This document shows, in pieces, positions 1 to 5,972 of a stretch of 9,246 nt of DNA. How positions within the stretch are numbered: the stretch's first letter is position 1; each line of letters starts with the position of its first letter. The DNA lies in the NCBI GenBank assembly GCA_050115015.1, contig JASFRI010000160.1, positions 1 to 9,246 on the forward strand. Direction: 5' to 3'. Made by a program: the position numbers and the translations under genes. The notes beneath the pieces were generated by a model. That model was not told the DNA's origin. It was given only the letters and a program-made list of their open reading frames with translations, and searched no databases. The DNA is from JASFRI01 sp050115015. GTDB lineage: Bacteria; Acidobacteriota; Polarisedimenticolia; CBDVAL01.

Positions 1-327
1 GTACCCCAGGGCCAGTTCCAGGTTCTTGCCCTTCACCTCCGCCCGGTACCCCACCCCGTGGATCTCCAGCGCGCGGTCGAAGCCCGTCGAGGTCCCGCGT
101 ACGCCGTTGGCGATCAGCGCCCGCGTCAGGCCGTGCAGCGCGCGCTGCTGCCTGGAATCGTCGGACCGCTGGACCGTCAGCACCTCGCCGTCGAGCTTGC
201 ACTTGATCCCGGGCGGCACGGGGCAGGTGACACTCCCCTTGGGGCCCGTGACCTTCACCGTCGTCTCCCCCATCTCCAGCTTCACGCCGCCGGGGAGGGG
301 GATGGGCATCTTTCCGATTCTCGACAT
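1..327 (-). CDS. rplF: 50S ribosomal protein L6, N-terminal part (runs off the window)
   Basis: The reading frame begins with ATG at 327 and stays open for 109 codons to the window edge. The translation opens MSRIGKMPIPLPGGVKLE and continues with VTGPKGSVTCPVP, the usual N-terminal signature of L6, and reaches the ALEIHGVGYRAEVKG segment that opens the second domain. L6 is normally about 175-180 residues, so roughly 70 residues are missing only because of the window boundary. L6 binds 23S rRNA near the factor-binding site of the large subunit. An SD-like GAGGAAG lies just upstream in the 16-bp gap after rpsH, the neighbour expected in an spc operon. It is not listed as an open frame of its own because its stop lies outside the window. 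Confidence 0.95.
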   Translation of the reverse strand, partial: MSRIGKMPIPLPGGVKLEMGETTVKVTGPKGSVTCPVPPGIKCKLDGEVLTVQRSDDSRQQRALHGLTRALIANGVRGTSTGFDRALEIHGVGYRAEVKGKNLELALGY

Positions 328-343
328 CTTCTTCCTCGCACCC

Positions 344-742
344 CTACCAGACGTTGCAGAGGACCTCGCCGCCGACGTGCCGGCGCCGGGCCTCGCGGTC
401 GCTCATGACCCCCTGGGACGTGGAGAGGACGCAGATCCCCAGGCCGCCCAGGACCCGGGGGATTTCCTTGGCGCCGGTGTAGTTCCGACGTCCCGGACGG
501 GAGGCACGCTGCAGGCCGCTCACCACGGGGTCGCCGTCCTCCGTGTAGCGGAGGGCCACCCGGATGATCCGCCGCGGGCCTTCCTCCCGGACGCGAAAGC
601 CCTCGATGTAACCCTCCTCCTGGAGCACCCGCGCCAGGTCCGACTTCAGCCGCGAGAACGGGACATCCGTCTCCCGGTGCCGGGCCTTGTGGGCGTTCCG
701 GATGCGGGTCAACATGTCCGCGATGGGATCGCTCATGCTCAT
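344..742 (-). CDS. rpsH: 30S ribosomal protein S8
   Basis: This 132-residue protein has the expected S8 length. It starts SMSDPIADMLTRIRNA and ends with the family's C-terminal signature (GLGICVLSTSQGVMSDREARR near residues 101-120, then VGGEVLCNVW). S8 is a primary 16S rRNA-binding protein in the central domain of the small subunit; in E. coli it also represses spc-operon translation by binding the rplE region, and whether it does so here cannot be read from the sequence. Two ATGs lie six bases apart (742 and 736); the upstream one is chosen because an AGGGGA stretch sits at normal spacing from it. It lies 19 bp after rpsN. Confidence 0.97.
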   Translation of the reverse strand: MSMSDPIADMLTRIRNAHKARHRETDVPFSRLKSDLARVLQEEGYIEGFRVREEGPRRIIRVALRYTEDGDPVVSGLQRASRPGRRNYTGAKEIPRVLGGLGICVLSTSQGVMSDREARRRHVGGEVLCNVW

Positions 743-761
743 CGTGATTCCCCTGCCCCGC

Positions 762-947
762 TCACCAGCTGGACTTGATCACCCCCGGCAGGTCCCCCGC
801 CAGGGCGTGCTTCCGGAAACAGATCCGGCAAAGGGCGAACTTCCGAAGGTAGGCCCGGGCTCGACCGCAGACACCACAGCGGTTGTAGCCCCGGACCTTG
901 AACTTCGGGCTTCTCTTGGCCTTGGCTATCAGCGACTTCTTCGCCAT
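762..947 (-). CDS. rpsN: 30S ribosomal protein S14, zinc-binding short type
   Basis: This 61-residue protein opens MAKKSLIAKAKRSPKFKVRG and carries two CxxC pairs (C24/C27 and C40/C43). That is the short zinc-ribbon (C+) form of S14 rather than the roughly 100-residue zinc-free form. S14 binds the 3' major domain of 16S rRNA in the head of the small subunit. A GAGAGAGG SD precedes the ATG. It sits between rplE and rpsH, its standard spc-operon place. A zinc-dependent S14 often implies that a zinc-free paralogue is used under zinc limitation in species that have one; no such copy is seen here. Confidence 0.97.
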   Translation of the reverse strand: MAKKSLIAKAKRSPKFKVRGYNRCGVCGRARAYLRKFALCRICFRKHALAGDLPGVIKSSW

Positions 948-966
948 CCAACCTCTCTCCCGTCTC

Positions 967-1512
967 TCACGAACGCCGGAAGGGCATTCCCAGCCCTTCC
1001 AGAAGCGCCCGGGACTCCTCGTCGGTCTTGGCCGTCGTCACGAAGGTCAGGTTCATGCCGCGGACGGCATCCACCTTCGCGTAGTTGATCTCCGGGAAGA
1101 TGAGCTGATCCGTCACGCCCATCGTGTAGTTTCCGCGCCCGTCGAAGGACCGGGTCGGAACGCCCCGGAAGTCGCGGACTCGCGGCAGCGCGATGGAGAT
1201 GAGCCGATCGAGGAACTCGAACATCCGTTCCCGCCGCAGGGTCACGGCGGCGCCGATCGGCGTTCCCTCCTTGAGCTTGAAGTTCGCAATGGACTTCCTT
1301 GCCCGACGGATCGAGGGCCGCTGCCCGGAGATGCGGCTGAGCTCATCGACGGCAGCGTCCAGCGCCTTCACGTCTCCCTGCGCCTTGCCGAGCCCCATGT
1401 TGATGACGATCTTCGACAGACGCGGGACCTCCATCGGGGTGGTGTACTGGAACCGCTCCATGAGCGCCGGTACCACCTCGCTGCTGTACTTCTCCTTCAT
1501 GCGCGGAACCAT
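967..1512 (-). CDS. rplE: 50S ribosomal protein L5
   Basis: From the chosen start this is 181 residues, the typical L5 length. Diagnostic stretches are PRLSKIVINMGLG (near 30-42), GQRPSIRRARKSIANFKLKEG (63-83), RDFRGVP and GNYTMGVTDQLIFPEI (128-142). L5 binds 5S rRNA and contacts the P-site tRNA and the S13 bridge in the central protuberance. Two ATGs compete: one at 1518 leaves only 1 nt after the GAGGAG SD, while the one at 1512 leaves 7 nt, so 1512 is preferred; the longer form would add Met-Thr. The SD overlaps the stop codon of rplX, suggesting coupled translation. Confidence 0.96.
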   Translation of the reverse strand: MVPRMKEKYSSEVVPALMERFQYTTPMEVPRLSKIVINMGLGKAQGDVKALDAAVDELSRISGQRPSIRRARKSIANFKLKEGTPIGAAVTLRRERMFEFLDRLISIALPRVRDFRGVPTRSFDGRGNYTMGVTDQLIFPEINYAKVDAVRGMNLTFVTTAKTDEESRALLEGLGMPFRRS

Positions 1513-1519
1513 GGTCATG

Positions 1520-1525
1520 CTCCTC
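1520..1525 (-). promoter_or_regulatory. Shine-Dalgarno of rplE (decides start)
   Basis: GAGGAG on the minus strand overlaps the first base of the rplX TAG stop. It is 1 nt from the ATG at 1518 and 7 nt from the ATG at 1512, which is why the inner ATG is taken as the start. Confidence 0.6.
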
Positions 1526-1848
1526 TACCGGTCCAGCTCGGCACCGCAGCCCCGGCAGACGCGGACGCGGCGTCCGTCCTCGAGGAGCTTGCGCCCGAGG
1601 CGGCTCGGCTGCTTGCACTGCGGGCAGATCACCATGATGTTCGAGAGGTGAATCACGCCCTCGCGCTCGACGATCCCGCCCTTGATGTTCTTGCTCGGGT
1701 TGGGGCGCGTGTGCCGCTTGTAGTAGTGGATGCCCTCCACCACGGCCAGTCCCTTCGCCGGCAGCACCTGCAGGACACGTCCGGTCTTGCCGCGGTCCTT
1801 GCCCGCAAGCACCTTCACCTGATCGTTCTTCTTGACCTTGCTGGCCAC
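1525..1848 (-). CDS. rplX: 50S ribosomal protein L24 with C-terminal four-cysteine (zinc-ribbon-like) end
   Basis: The protein is 107 residues from a GTG at 1848. It shows the KOW-type L24 core (KKNDQVKVLAGKDRGKTGRV near 6-25) and a conserved KRHTRPN segment. L24 is an early assembly initiator that binds the 5' end of 23S rRNA and sits near the tunnel exit. The C-terminus carries CPQC (75-78) and CRGC (98-101), a spacing that could bind zinc; comparable cysteine pairs occur in L24 of many non-enterobacterial lineages. The frame is open further upstream to a GTG at 1869 overlapping the rplN stop, but AGGAGG sits 5 nt before the GTG at 1848, so that start is preferred. Confidence 0.96.
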   Translation of the reverse strand: MASKVKKNDQVKVLAGKDRGKTGRVLQVLPAKGLAVVEGIHYYKRHTRPNPSKNIKGGIVEREGVIHLSNIMVICPQCKQPSRLGRKLLEDGRRVRVCRGCGAELDR

Positions 1849-1853
1849 GACAA

Positions 1854-1859
1854 CCTCCT
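1854..1859 (-). promoter_or_regulatory. Shine-Dalgarno of rplX (decides start)
   Basis: A perfect AGGAGG on the minus strand lies 5 nt before the GTG at 1848. It would fall inside the coding sequence if the upstream GTG at 1869 were used, so it argues for the shorter protein. Confidence 0.75.
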
Positions 1860-1865
1860 GTCCCC

Positions 1866-2234
1866 TCACAGAACCTCTGGGGCCAGTGAGATGATCTTCA
1901 TGAACTTCTTTTCGCGGAGCTCACGTGCCACCGGCCCGAACACACGGGTTCCCACGGGCTCCCCCTGGTCGTTGACGAGGACGCCGGCGTTCTCGTCGAA
2001 CCGGATGTACGTGCCGTCCTTGCGGCGCTGCTCCTTGCGGATCCTGACGATCACCGCCTTCACCACGGCACCCTTCTTCACGGTGCCGTCCGGCGCCGCC
2101 TCCTTCACCGAGGCGGTGATGACGTCACCGAGGCGCCCGTACTCCCCCGCCGAGCCCCCCCGGGTGTGGATGCACGCGATCTTCTTCGCGCCCGAGTTGT
2201 CGGCGACCTTGAGAATGCTCCTCATCTGGATCAT
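1866..2234 (-). CDS. rplN: 50S ribosomal protein L14
   Basis: At 122 residues this matches L14 exactly in length. It opens MIQMRSILKVADNSGAKKI, and has GDVITASVKEA and KAVIVRIRKEQRRKDGTYIR in mid-protein and FGPVARELREKKFMKIISL near the end, all classical L14 blocks. L14 binds 23S rRNA, pairs with L19 and forms an intersubunit bridge with 16S rRNA. A weak GGGGA stretch precedes the ATG in the 23-bp gap after rpsQ. It sits between rpsQ and rplX, the standard first position of the spc genes, with no promoter or terminator visible between it and the S10 genes. Confidence 0.98.
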   Translation of the reverse strand: MIQMRSILKVADNSGAKKIACIHTRGGSAGEYGRLGDVITASVKEAAPDGTVKKGAVVKAVIVRIRKEQRRKDGTYIRFDENAGVLVNDQGEPVGTRVFGPVARELREKKFMKIISLAPEVL

Positions 2235-2257
2235 CGTCTATCCCCGATCCCGGCCGC

Positions 2258-2566
2258 TCAGGAACCCGCCGGCCCGCTCTCCGTGGAACCCGCGGCGCGT
2301 TCCAGGATGGCGCTCACGCGCCAGCGCTTTCGGCGGCTGAGGGGGCGTGACTCCACGATCGCCACCTTGTCGCCGATCCGGCATTCGTTCTTCTCGTCAT
2401 GGGCCATGAAGGTGCTCGTCCGGCGAACACGTTTCTTGTAGCGCGGGTGTGTCACGAGGCGCTCCACCGCGACCCGGATGCTCTTGTCCATTCGGTCGGA
2501 GACGACCAGGCCGACCTTCCGCTGCTGCCGCCCGCGGGCTGCGGACGCCTTCTCTGCCTCTGCCAT
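2258..2566 (-). CDS. rpsQ: 30S ribosomal protein S17, with short N- and C-terminal extensions
   Basis: This 102-residue protein contains the S17 core (KVGLVVSDRMDKSIRV near 17-32, HPRYKK at 40-45, NECRIGDKVAIVESRPLSRRKRWRV at 60-84). S17 is a primary binder of the 5' domain of 16S rRNA. The family is often about 80-90 residues; here roughly 15 extra residues (EAEKASAARGRQQ) precede the core and about 12 (GSTESGPAGS) follow it. The ATG at 2566 overlaps the rpmC stop as TGATG, pointing to coupling; a GTG one codon upstream is an alternative. The extensions are probably disordered tails. Confidence 0.96.
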   Translation of the reverse strand: MAEAEKASAARGRQQRKVGLVVSDRMDKSIRVAVERLVTHPRYKKRVRRTSTFMAHDEKNECRIGDKVAIVESRPLSRRKRWRVSAILERAAGSTESGPAGS

Positions 2567-2775
2567 CACTTGTTCCCCCGGGCCTCGGCCCGTCGCTTCT
2601 CGTTCAGGATCGTCTTCACCCGCGCCAGGTCCTTCCGGGTCAGGCGCAGCTTCATGGGATTGTCGGCCTGGCCGATGGCGAACTGGAACCGGAGCCGGAA
2701 GATCTGCTCCTTCAGCTTCGACTCCTCGATCTCCAGCTCCGCGACGCCCTGCTCCCTGTACTTGCTCGGTTTCAT
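2566..2775 (-). CDS. rpmC: 50S ribosomal protein L29
   Basis: The 69-residue protein is the usual L29 size. It is mostly helical, with LKEQIFRLRFQFAIGQADNP near 22-41 followed by RKDLARVKTILNEKR, the standard L29 helical hairpin. L29 sits beside L23 at the tunnel exit and contributes to the docking site for trigger factor and SRP. The ATG at 2775 follows rplP by only 5 bp, so its SD (GGGGGA) lies within the end of rplP; its own stop overlaps the rpsQ start. Both contacts suggest translational coupling. Confidence 0.97.
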   Translation of the reverse strand: MKPSKYREQGVAELEIEESKLKEQIFRLRFQFAIGQADNPMKLRLTRKDLARVKTILNEKRRAEARGNK

Positions 2776-2780
2776 GGCGA

Positions 2781-3191
2781 TCAGTCCCCCCGGGTGACGA
2801 ACTTCGTCGGAAGAGGGAGCTTGTGCGCCGCGAGCCGCATCGCCTCCCGGGCCGTCTCGACGGGGACGCCCTCCATCTCGTACACGATGGTCCCGGGGCG
2901 CACCACCGCGACCCAGTCCTCCGGGGCGCCCTTCCCCTTGCCCATGCGGGTCTCGGCGGGCTTCTTCGTGATCGGCTTCGCCGGGAAGACGCGGATCCAG
3001 ATCTTGCCGCCGCGCTTGACGAACCGGGTCATCGCGATCCGGGCGGCCTCGATCTGGCGCGCCGTGATCCAGCCCGCCTCCGTCACCTTGAGGCCGTAGT
3101 CACCGAACGCGACCGTACTGCCCCGGTAGGCCTTGCCCCGGCGCTTTCCGCGCATCTGCTTGCGCCATTTGACCTTGCTCGGCATCAACAT
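2781..3191 (-). CDS. rplP: 50S ribosomal protein L16
   Basis: At 136 residues this has the exact family length. It opens MLMPSKVKWRKQMRGKRRGKA and has TARQIEAARIAMTRFVKRGGK (43-63), IRVFPAKPITKKPAETRMGKGKG (67-88) and PGTIVYEMEGVP (99-110). L16 binds near the A-site side of the peptidyl-transferase centre and helps position aminoacyl-tRNA. The arginine of the RMGKGKG loop (R82) aligns with the residue that is hydroxylated in E. coli L16; nothing here shows whether that happens. The upstream gap to rpsC is 81 bp, unusually long for this operon, and contains a stem-loop listed separately. Confidence 0.98.
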   Translation of the reverse strand: MLMPSKVKWRKQMRGKRRGKAYRGSTVAFGDYGLKVTEAGWITARQIEAARIAMTRFVKRGGKIWIRVFPAKPITKKPAETRMGKGKGAPEDWVAVVRPGTIVYEMEGVPVETAREAMRLAAHKLPLPTKFVTRGD

Positions 3192-3234
3192 GGTTCCGCT
3201 TCCCTTCCCCGCCTGCCGCTCCGTGCCGAGGGGC

Positions 3235-3257
3235 CCGGGTCGCGTTGCCGCGCCCGG
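3235..3257 (-). other. Stem-loop with GCAA tetraloop in the rpsC-rplP gap
   Basis: Read as mRNA (minus strand), CCGGG-CGCG, loop GCAA, CGCG-A-CCCGG folds into a 9-bp stem with one bulged A and a GNRA tetraloop. It lies about midway in the 81-bp gap between the rpsC stop and the rplP start and about 43 nt before the rplP ATG. No U-run follows, so it is not a standard intrinsic terminator. It could be an RNase-processing, mRNA-stabilising or protein-binding element; its function is inference only. Confidence 0.5.
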
Positions 3258-3272
3258 AGCCCGTCCCCGGAG

Positions 3273-3938
3273 CTAGCTGAAAGCCAGGGCCTCCCCTCGG
3301 GGCCCCCGCTTCATGTCATGCGTCTCACCCTTGTAGATCCAGACCTTCACGCCGATCACGCCATAGGTCGTCTTCGCCGTGGCGACGCCGTAGTCGACGT
3401 CGGAGCGCAGCGTGTGCAGCGGCAGCTGCCCCTCGAGATACCACTCGGAACGGGCGATCTCGTGCCCGCCCAGGCGACCGCCGCACATCACCTTGATCCC
3501 CTTGGCACCGAAGCGCGACGCGGACTCCATCGCCTTACGCATGGCGCGGCGGAAGGCGACGCGCTTCTCGAGCTGCATCGCGATCGACTCGGCCACGAGC
3601 TGGGCGTCGAGCTCGGGCTTCTGGATCTCGAGGATGTTGATGAAGACCTCACGACCGGTGCGTTTCTGCACGTCGTCACGCAGCTTGTCGACCTCGCTCC
3701 CCTTCCGCCCGATGATGATTCCCGGCCGGGAGGTGAGGATGTTGATCTTGAGCTTGTTCGCCGCGCGCTCGATCTCGATGTCGGAGATGCCCGCGTGCGA
3801 CAGCCGCTGCTTCAGGCGGCGGCGCAGGTCGAGATCCTCGTGCAGGAGCTCCGAGTACTTCTTCTCCGCGAACCAGCGCGAATGCCAGGTCTTGTTGAAC
3901 CCGAGGCGAAACCCGTAGGGATGGACTTTCTGGCCCAA
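3273..3938 (-). CDS. rpsC: 30S ribosomal protein S3 (TTG start)
   Basis: The 221-residue protein opens with MGQKVHPYGFRLG and has the KH-domain loop GIIIGRKG (73-80), then GREVFINILEIQKPELDAQ and FGAKGIKVMCGGRLGGHEIAR in the C-terminal domain, ending near GVIGVKVWIYKGE. S3 lies at the mRNA entry channel of the small subunit and takes part in mRNA unwinding. The initiation codon is TTG at 3938: the universally conserved GQKVHP block begins with the next codon, so no other in-frame start is reasonable. A GAGGAG SD overlapping the rplV stop sits 7 nt before it. The length is typical of S3. Confidence 0.97.
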   Translation of the reverse strand: MGQKVHPYGFRLGFNKTWHSRWFAEKKYSELLHEDLDLRRRLKQRLSHAGISDIEIERAANKLKINILTSRPGIIIGRKGSEVDKLRDDVQKRTGREVFINILEIQKPELDAQLVAESIAMQLEKRVAFRRAMRKAMESASRFGAKGIKVMCGGRLGGHEIARSEWYLEGQLPLHTLRSDVDYGVATAKTTYGVIGVKVWIYKGETHDMKRGPRGEALAFS

Positions 3939-3945
3939 GACTCGT

Positions 3946-3951
3946 CTCCTC
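3946..3951 (-). promoter_or_regulatory. Shine-Dalgarno for the TTG start of rpsC
   Basis: GAGGAG on the minus strand overlaps the rplV TGA stop and stands 7 nt from the TTG at 3938. The optimal SD and spacing support the unusual start codon and suggest re-initiation by ribosomes finishing rplV. Confidence 0.7.
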
Positions 3952-4525
3952 AGTCCGTTTTCTTCGACGATTTGGTGACCTTCTTCGTCGTCTTCTTGGA
4001 TGCGGCCTTCTTCGCCGCCTTCTTCGTTACCTTCTTGGACGTCTTCTTCCCGACCGCCTTCTTCGCCGCCGGCTTCTTCGCCGCGGCCTTGCGGGTGGGC
4101 TTCCTCGCCGTGGTCTTGCGGCTCGCCGGCGCCTTGTCGGTCCGGGTCGCGGGGGCCTTCGTCGCAGGGGCCCCGGCACCGCCAGCCAGGTCGAGCTCGA
4201 GGCTGACGTGGCAGGAGCGCTTCAGGATTCGAAAGGCCCGCCCCATCGCCCGGAAGCGGACGCGCTTCATGGTCGGACCCGCGTCCACCGCCGCGCGGGA
4301 GACGTGGAGGCGATCGACGTCCACGCGCTCCTCGCGCTGCTCCGCGTTGGCCACGGCGGACTTCAGGAGCTTCTCGAGGTCTCGCGCCGCCATCTTCGGC
4401 GAGAAACGCAGGATGGACAGCGCCTCCTCCACCCGCTTTCCCCGGATCTGGTCAACGACGAGACGAACCTTCTGGGGCGACGTGCCCATGTACTTCAAGC
4501 TGGCCTTGGCGATCACGTCCGTCAC
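3950..4525 (-). CDS. rplV: 50S ribosomal protein L22 with a ~77-residue lysine/alanine-rich C-terminal tail
   Basis: Residues 1-114 are a normal L22: KYMGTSPQKVRLVVDQIRGK (11-30), EALSILRFSPKMAARDLEKL, and the tunnel hairpin and C-terminal strand (VDAGPTMKRVRFRAMGRAFRILKR, 80-103). L22 binds all domains of 23S rRNA and its beta-hairpin lines the exit tunnel. Residues 115-191 form a low-complexity tail with 24 lysines and 4 arginines but only 2 acidic residues, built of KKAA, KKTT and KKVT-like blocks. Core L22 is usually about 110 residues, although basic tails occur in some lineages. The GTG at 4525 overlaps the rpsS stop as GTGA; a second GTG three codons in (4516) has a GAGG at 8 nt and is a plausible alternative start. 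Confidence 0.95.
   Translation of the reverse strand: MTDVIAKASLKYMGTSPQKVRLVVDQIRGKRVEEALSILRFSPKMAARDLEKLLKSAVANAEQREERVDVDRLHVSRAAVDAGPTMKRVRFRAMGRAFRILKRSCHVSLELDLAGGAGAPATKAPATRTDKAPASRKTTARKPTRKAAAKKPAAKKAVGKKTSKKVTKKAAKKAASKKTTKKVTKSSKKTD
3953..4183 (-). repeat. rplV: Degenerate lysine/alanine/threonine codon repeat encoding the L22 tail
   Basis: On the plus strand this stretch is dominated by irregular repetitions of cttcttcgccgcc-like and cttcttggacg-like units, corresponding to KK pairs separated by two or three small residues. The repeat is imperfect at DNA level and keeps frame to a stop that serves the rpsC SD, so it looks like a maintained coding repeat rather than a sequencing artefact. 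Length variation between related strains would be expected for such DNA. Confidence 0.55.
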
Positions 4526-4809
4526 CTCATCCGGGCAGCTCTCTCACTGCCCTTTCCCGCGTGCCCGCGGAAGGTCCTCGTCGGCGAGAACTCGCCGAGC
4601 TTGTGCCCGACCATGTTCTCGGTGATGTAGACCGGGATGAACTTCTTTCCGTTGTGCACCGCGATGGTGTGGCCGACCATCTCGGGCACGATCGTCGACC
4701 GGCGGGACCAGCTCTTCACCACCTTCTTCTCGAATCGGCGGTTCATGTCGTCCACGCGCTTCTGGAGCGACGGCTCCACGTACGGCCCCTTCTTCACGGA
4801 TCGGCTCAT
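4522..4809 (-). CDS. rpsS: 30S ribosomal protein S19
   Basis: The 95-residue protein begins MSRSVKKGPYVEPSLQKRV and has VKSWSRRSTIVPEMVGHTIAVHNGKKFIPVYITENMVGHKLGEFSPTRTFRGH across its body (about 31-83), an unmistakable S19. S19 binds the head of the small subunit with S13 and contacts tRNA and the B1 bridges. A GAGGAAG SD lies in the 10-bp gap after rplB. Its TGA stop overlaps the GTG start of rplV. Confidence 0.98.
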   Translation of the reverse strand: MSRSVKKGPYVEPSLQKRVDDMNRRFEKKVVKSWSRRSTIVPEMVGHTIAVHNGKKFIPVYITENMVGHKLGEFSPTRTFRGHAGKGSERAARMR

Positions 4810-4819
4810 GACTTCCTCG

Positions 4820-5647
4820 TCACTTCCTCTTGCGGCGGCGGACGATGTAACGGTCCGTCCGCGGGTTGTTCCGGGTCTTGTACCCCTTCGTGGGAACGCC
4901 CCAGGGGGTGACCGGATGGCGCCCGCCGGAGGTGCGGCCCTCGCCGCCGCCGTGGGGATGGTCGACGGGGTTCATCACCACGCCGCGCACCTTCGGCCGC
5001 CGGCCCATGTGGCGCGATCGGCCCGCCTTGCCGATGCTGAGGTTCTCATGCTCCACGTTCCCCACCTGGCCGATGGTGGCCCGGCAGCTCATGTGGACCA
5101 TCCGGACCTCGCCCGACGGCAGCTTGAGCTGTGCGTAGGCCCCTTCCTTGGCCAGCAGCTGGGCGGAGGAACCGGCGCTGCGGACCATCTGCCCGCCCTT
5201 CCCGGGCTTCAGCTCGACGTTGTGGACCTGCGTTCCCAGCGGCAGGTTCCGGATGGGGAGGCAGTTCCCGACCACGATGTCCGCATCGGGGGCCGAGATC
5301 ACCTGCTGACCGACCTGGAGTCCGTTCGGGGCCAGGATGTAACGGCGCTCGCCGTCCGCGTACACCAGACGGGCGATTCGAGCGGAGCGGTTGGGATCGT
5401 ACTCCAGCGCCTCCACCCGGGCCGGCACGCCATCCTTGTCCCTCCGGAAGTCGATGATCCGGTAGCGCCGCTTCGTCCCGCCGCCGCGGTGCCAGATGGT
5501 GATCTCGCCCCGGTTGTTCCGGCCGCCGCTCCGCCGTTTCCCCCGCGTCAGGCGCTTGAGGGGACGTTCCTTGCTGAGGTCGGAGAAGTCCGCGACCGTG
5601 AGGAACCGCACCGCCGGAGACGTCGGTTTGAATTTTCTCGTGGGCAC
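4820..5647 (-). CDS. rplB: 50S ribosomal protein L2 (GTG start)
   Basis: This protein is 275 residues, the standard L2 length. Key blocks are GKRRSGGRNNRGEITIWHRGGG (36-57), KPGKGGQMVRSAGSSAQLLAK (147-167) and the highly conserved HPHGGGEGRTSGGRHPVTPWG (230-250) that reaches toward the peptidyl-transferase region. L2 is a primary 23S rRNA binder needed for subunit association and peptidyl-transferase assembly. The first codon is GTG at 5647, preceded by GGGGGA with a 7-nt spacer in the 25-bp gap after rplW. The position between rplW and rpsS is canonical. Confidence 0.98.
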   Translation of the reverse strand: MPTRKFKPTSPAVRFLTVADFSDLSKERPLKRLTRGKRRSGGRNNRGEITIWHRGGGTKRRYRIIDFRRDKDGVPARVEALEYDPNRSARIARLVYADGERRYILAPNGLQVGQQVISAPDADIVVGNCLPIRNLPLGTQVHNVELKPGKGGQMVRSAGSSAQLLAKEGAYAQLKLPSGEVRMVHMSCRATIGQVGNVEHENLSIGKAGRSRHMGRRPKVRGVVMNPVDHPHGGGEGRTSGGRHPVTPWGVPTKGYKTRNNPRTDRYIVRRRKRK

Positions 5648-5672
5648 TTGTCTATCCCCCGCCGGCCGCCGA

Positions 5673-5972
5673 TCAGGCGCCCTCGAAGAACTCGATGGGC
5701 TTCTCTCCGGCCTTCAGCTGGACGTACGCCTTCTTCCAGCTGGGCCGCCGGCCGATACCACGCCCGACCCTCTTGAGTTTCCCCTGGACCTTCTGCGTGC
5801 GGACGTGATCCACCTTGACGCCGAACATCTTCTCGACGCCCGTCTTGATCTCCAGCTTGTTCAGCGCCGGATCGACCTCGAAGACGTAAAGCCGCTCGGA
5901 CTTCTCGCGGAGAATCGTCGTCTTCTCGGTGATCCGCGGCCGCCGGATCGCCTGGTACGGTTCCTTGTTCAT
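5673..5972 (-). CDS. rplW: 50S ribosomal protein L23
   Basis: From the ATG at 5972 the protein is 99 residues, typical of L23. It contains the family blocks RPRITEKTTILREKSERLYVFEV (11-33), NKLEIKTGVEKMFGVKVDHV (38-57) and KKAYVQLKAGEKPIEFFEG at the end. L23 rings the polypeptide exit and is the docking point of trigger factor and SRP. The open frame continues well upstream into rplD, but the conserved N-terminus and the ATGA overlap with the rplD stop fix the start here. The overlap implies translational coupling with L4. Confidence 0.97.
   Translation of the reverse strand: MNKEPYQAIRRPRITEKTTILREKSERLYVFEVDPALNKLEIKTGVEKMFGVKVDHVRTQKVQGKLKRVGRGIGRRPSWKKAYVQLKAGEKPIEFFEGA

Noticed and set aside
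898..2340. A 480-codon open frame on the plus strand, antisense to rplE, rplX, rplN and part of rpsQ
   Set aside because: Same reason: a GC-driven shadow of conserved genes, without an SD or domain signature.
3953..4183. The L22 tail as a frameshift product
   Set aside because: The frame continues smoothly from the L22 core, keeps a consistent Lys/Ala composition, and ends at a stop that fits the rpsC SD spacing.
2478..4625. A 715-codon open frame on the plus strand, antisense to rpsC, rplV and neighbours
   Set aside because: It is the complement of at least six unmistakable ribosomal genes in very GC-rich DNA, where antisense frames stay open by codon bias. The translation is low-complexity (Arg/Leu/Pro/Ser-rich) with no recognisable domain.
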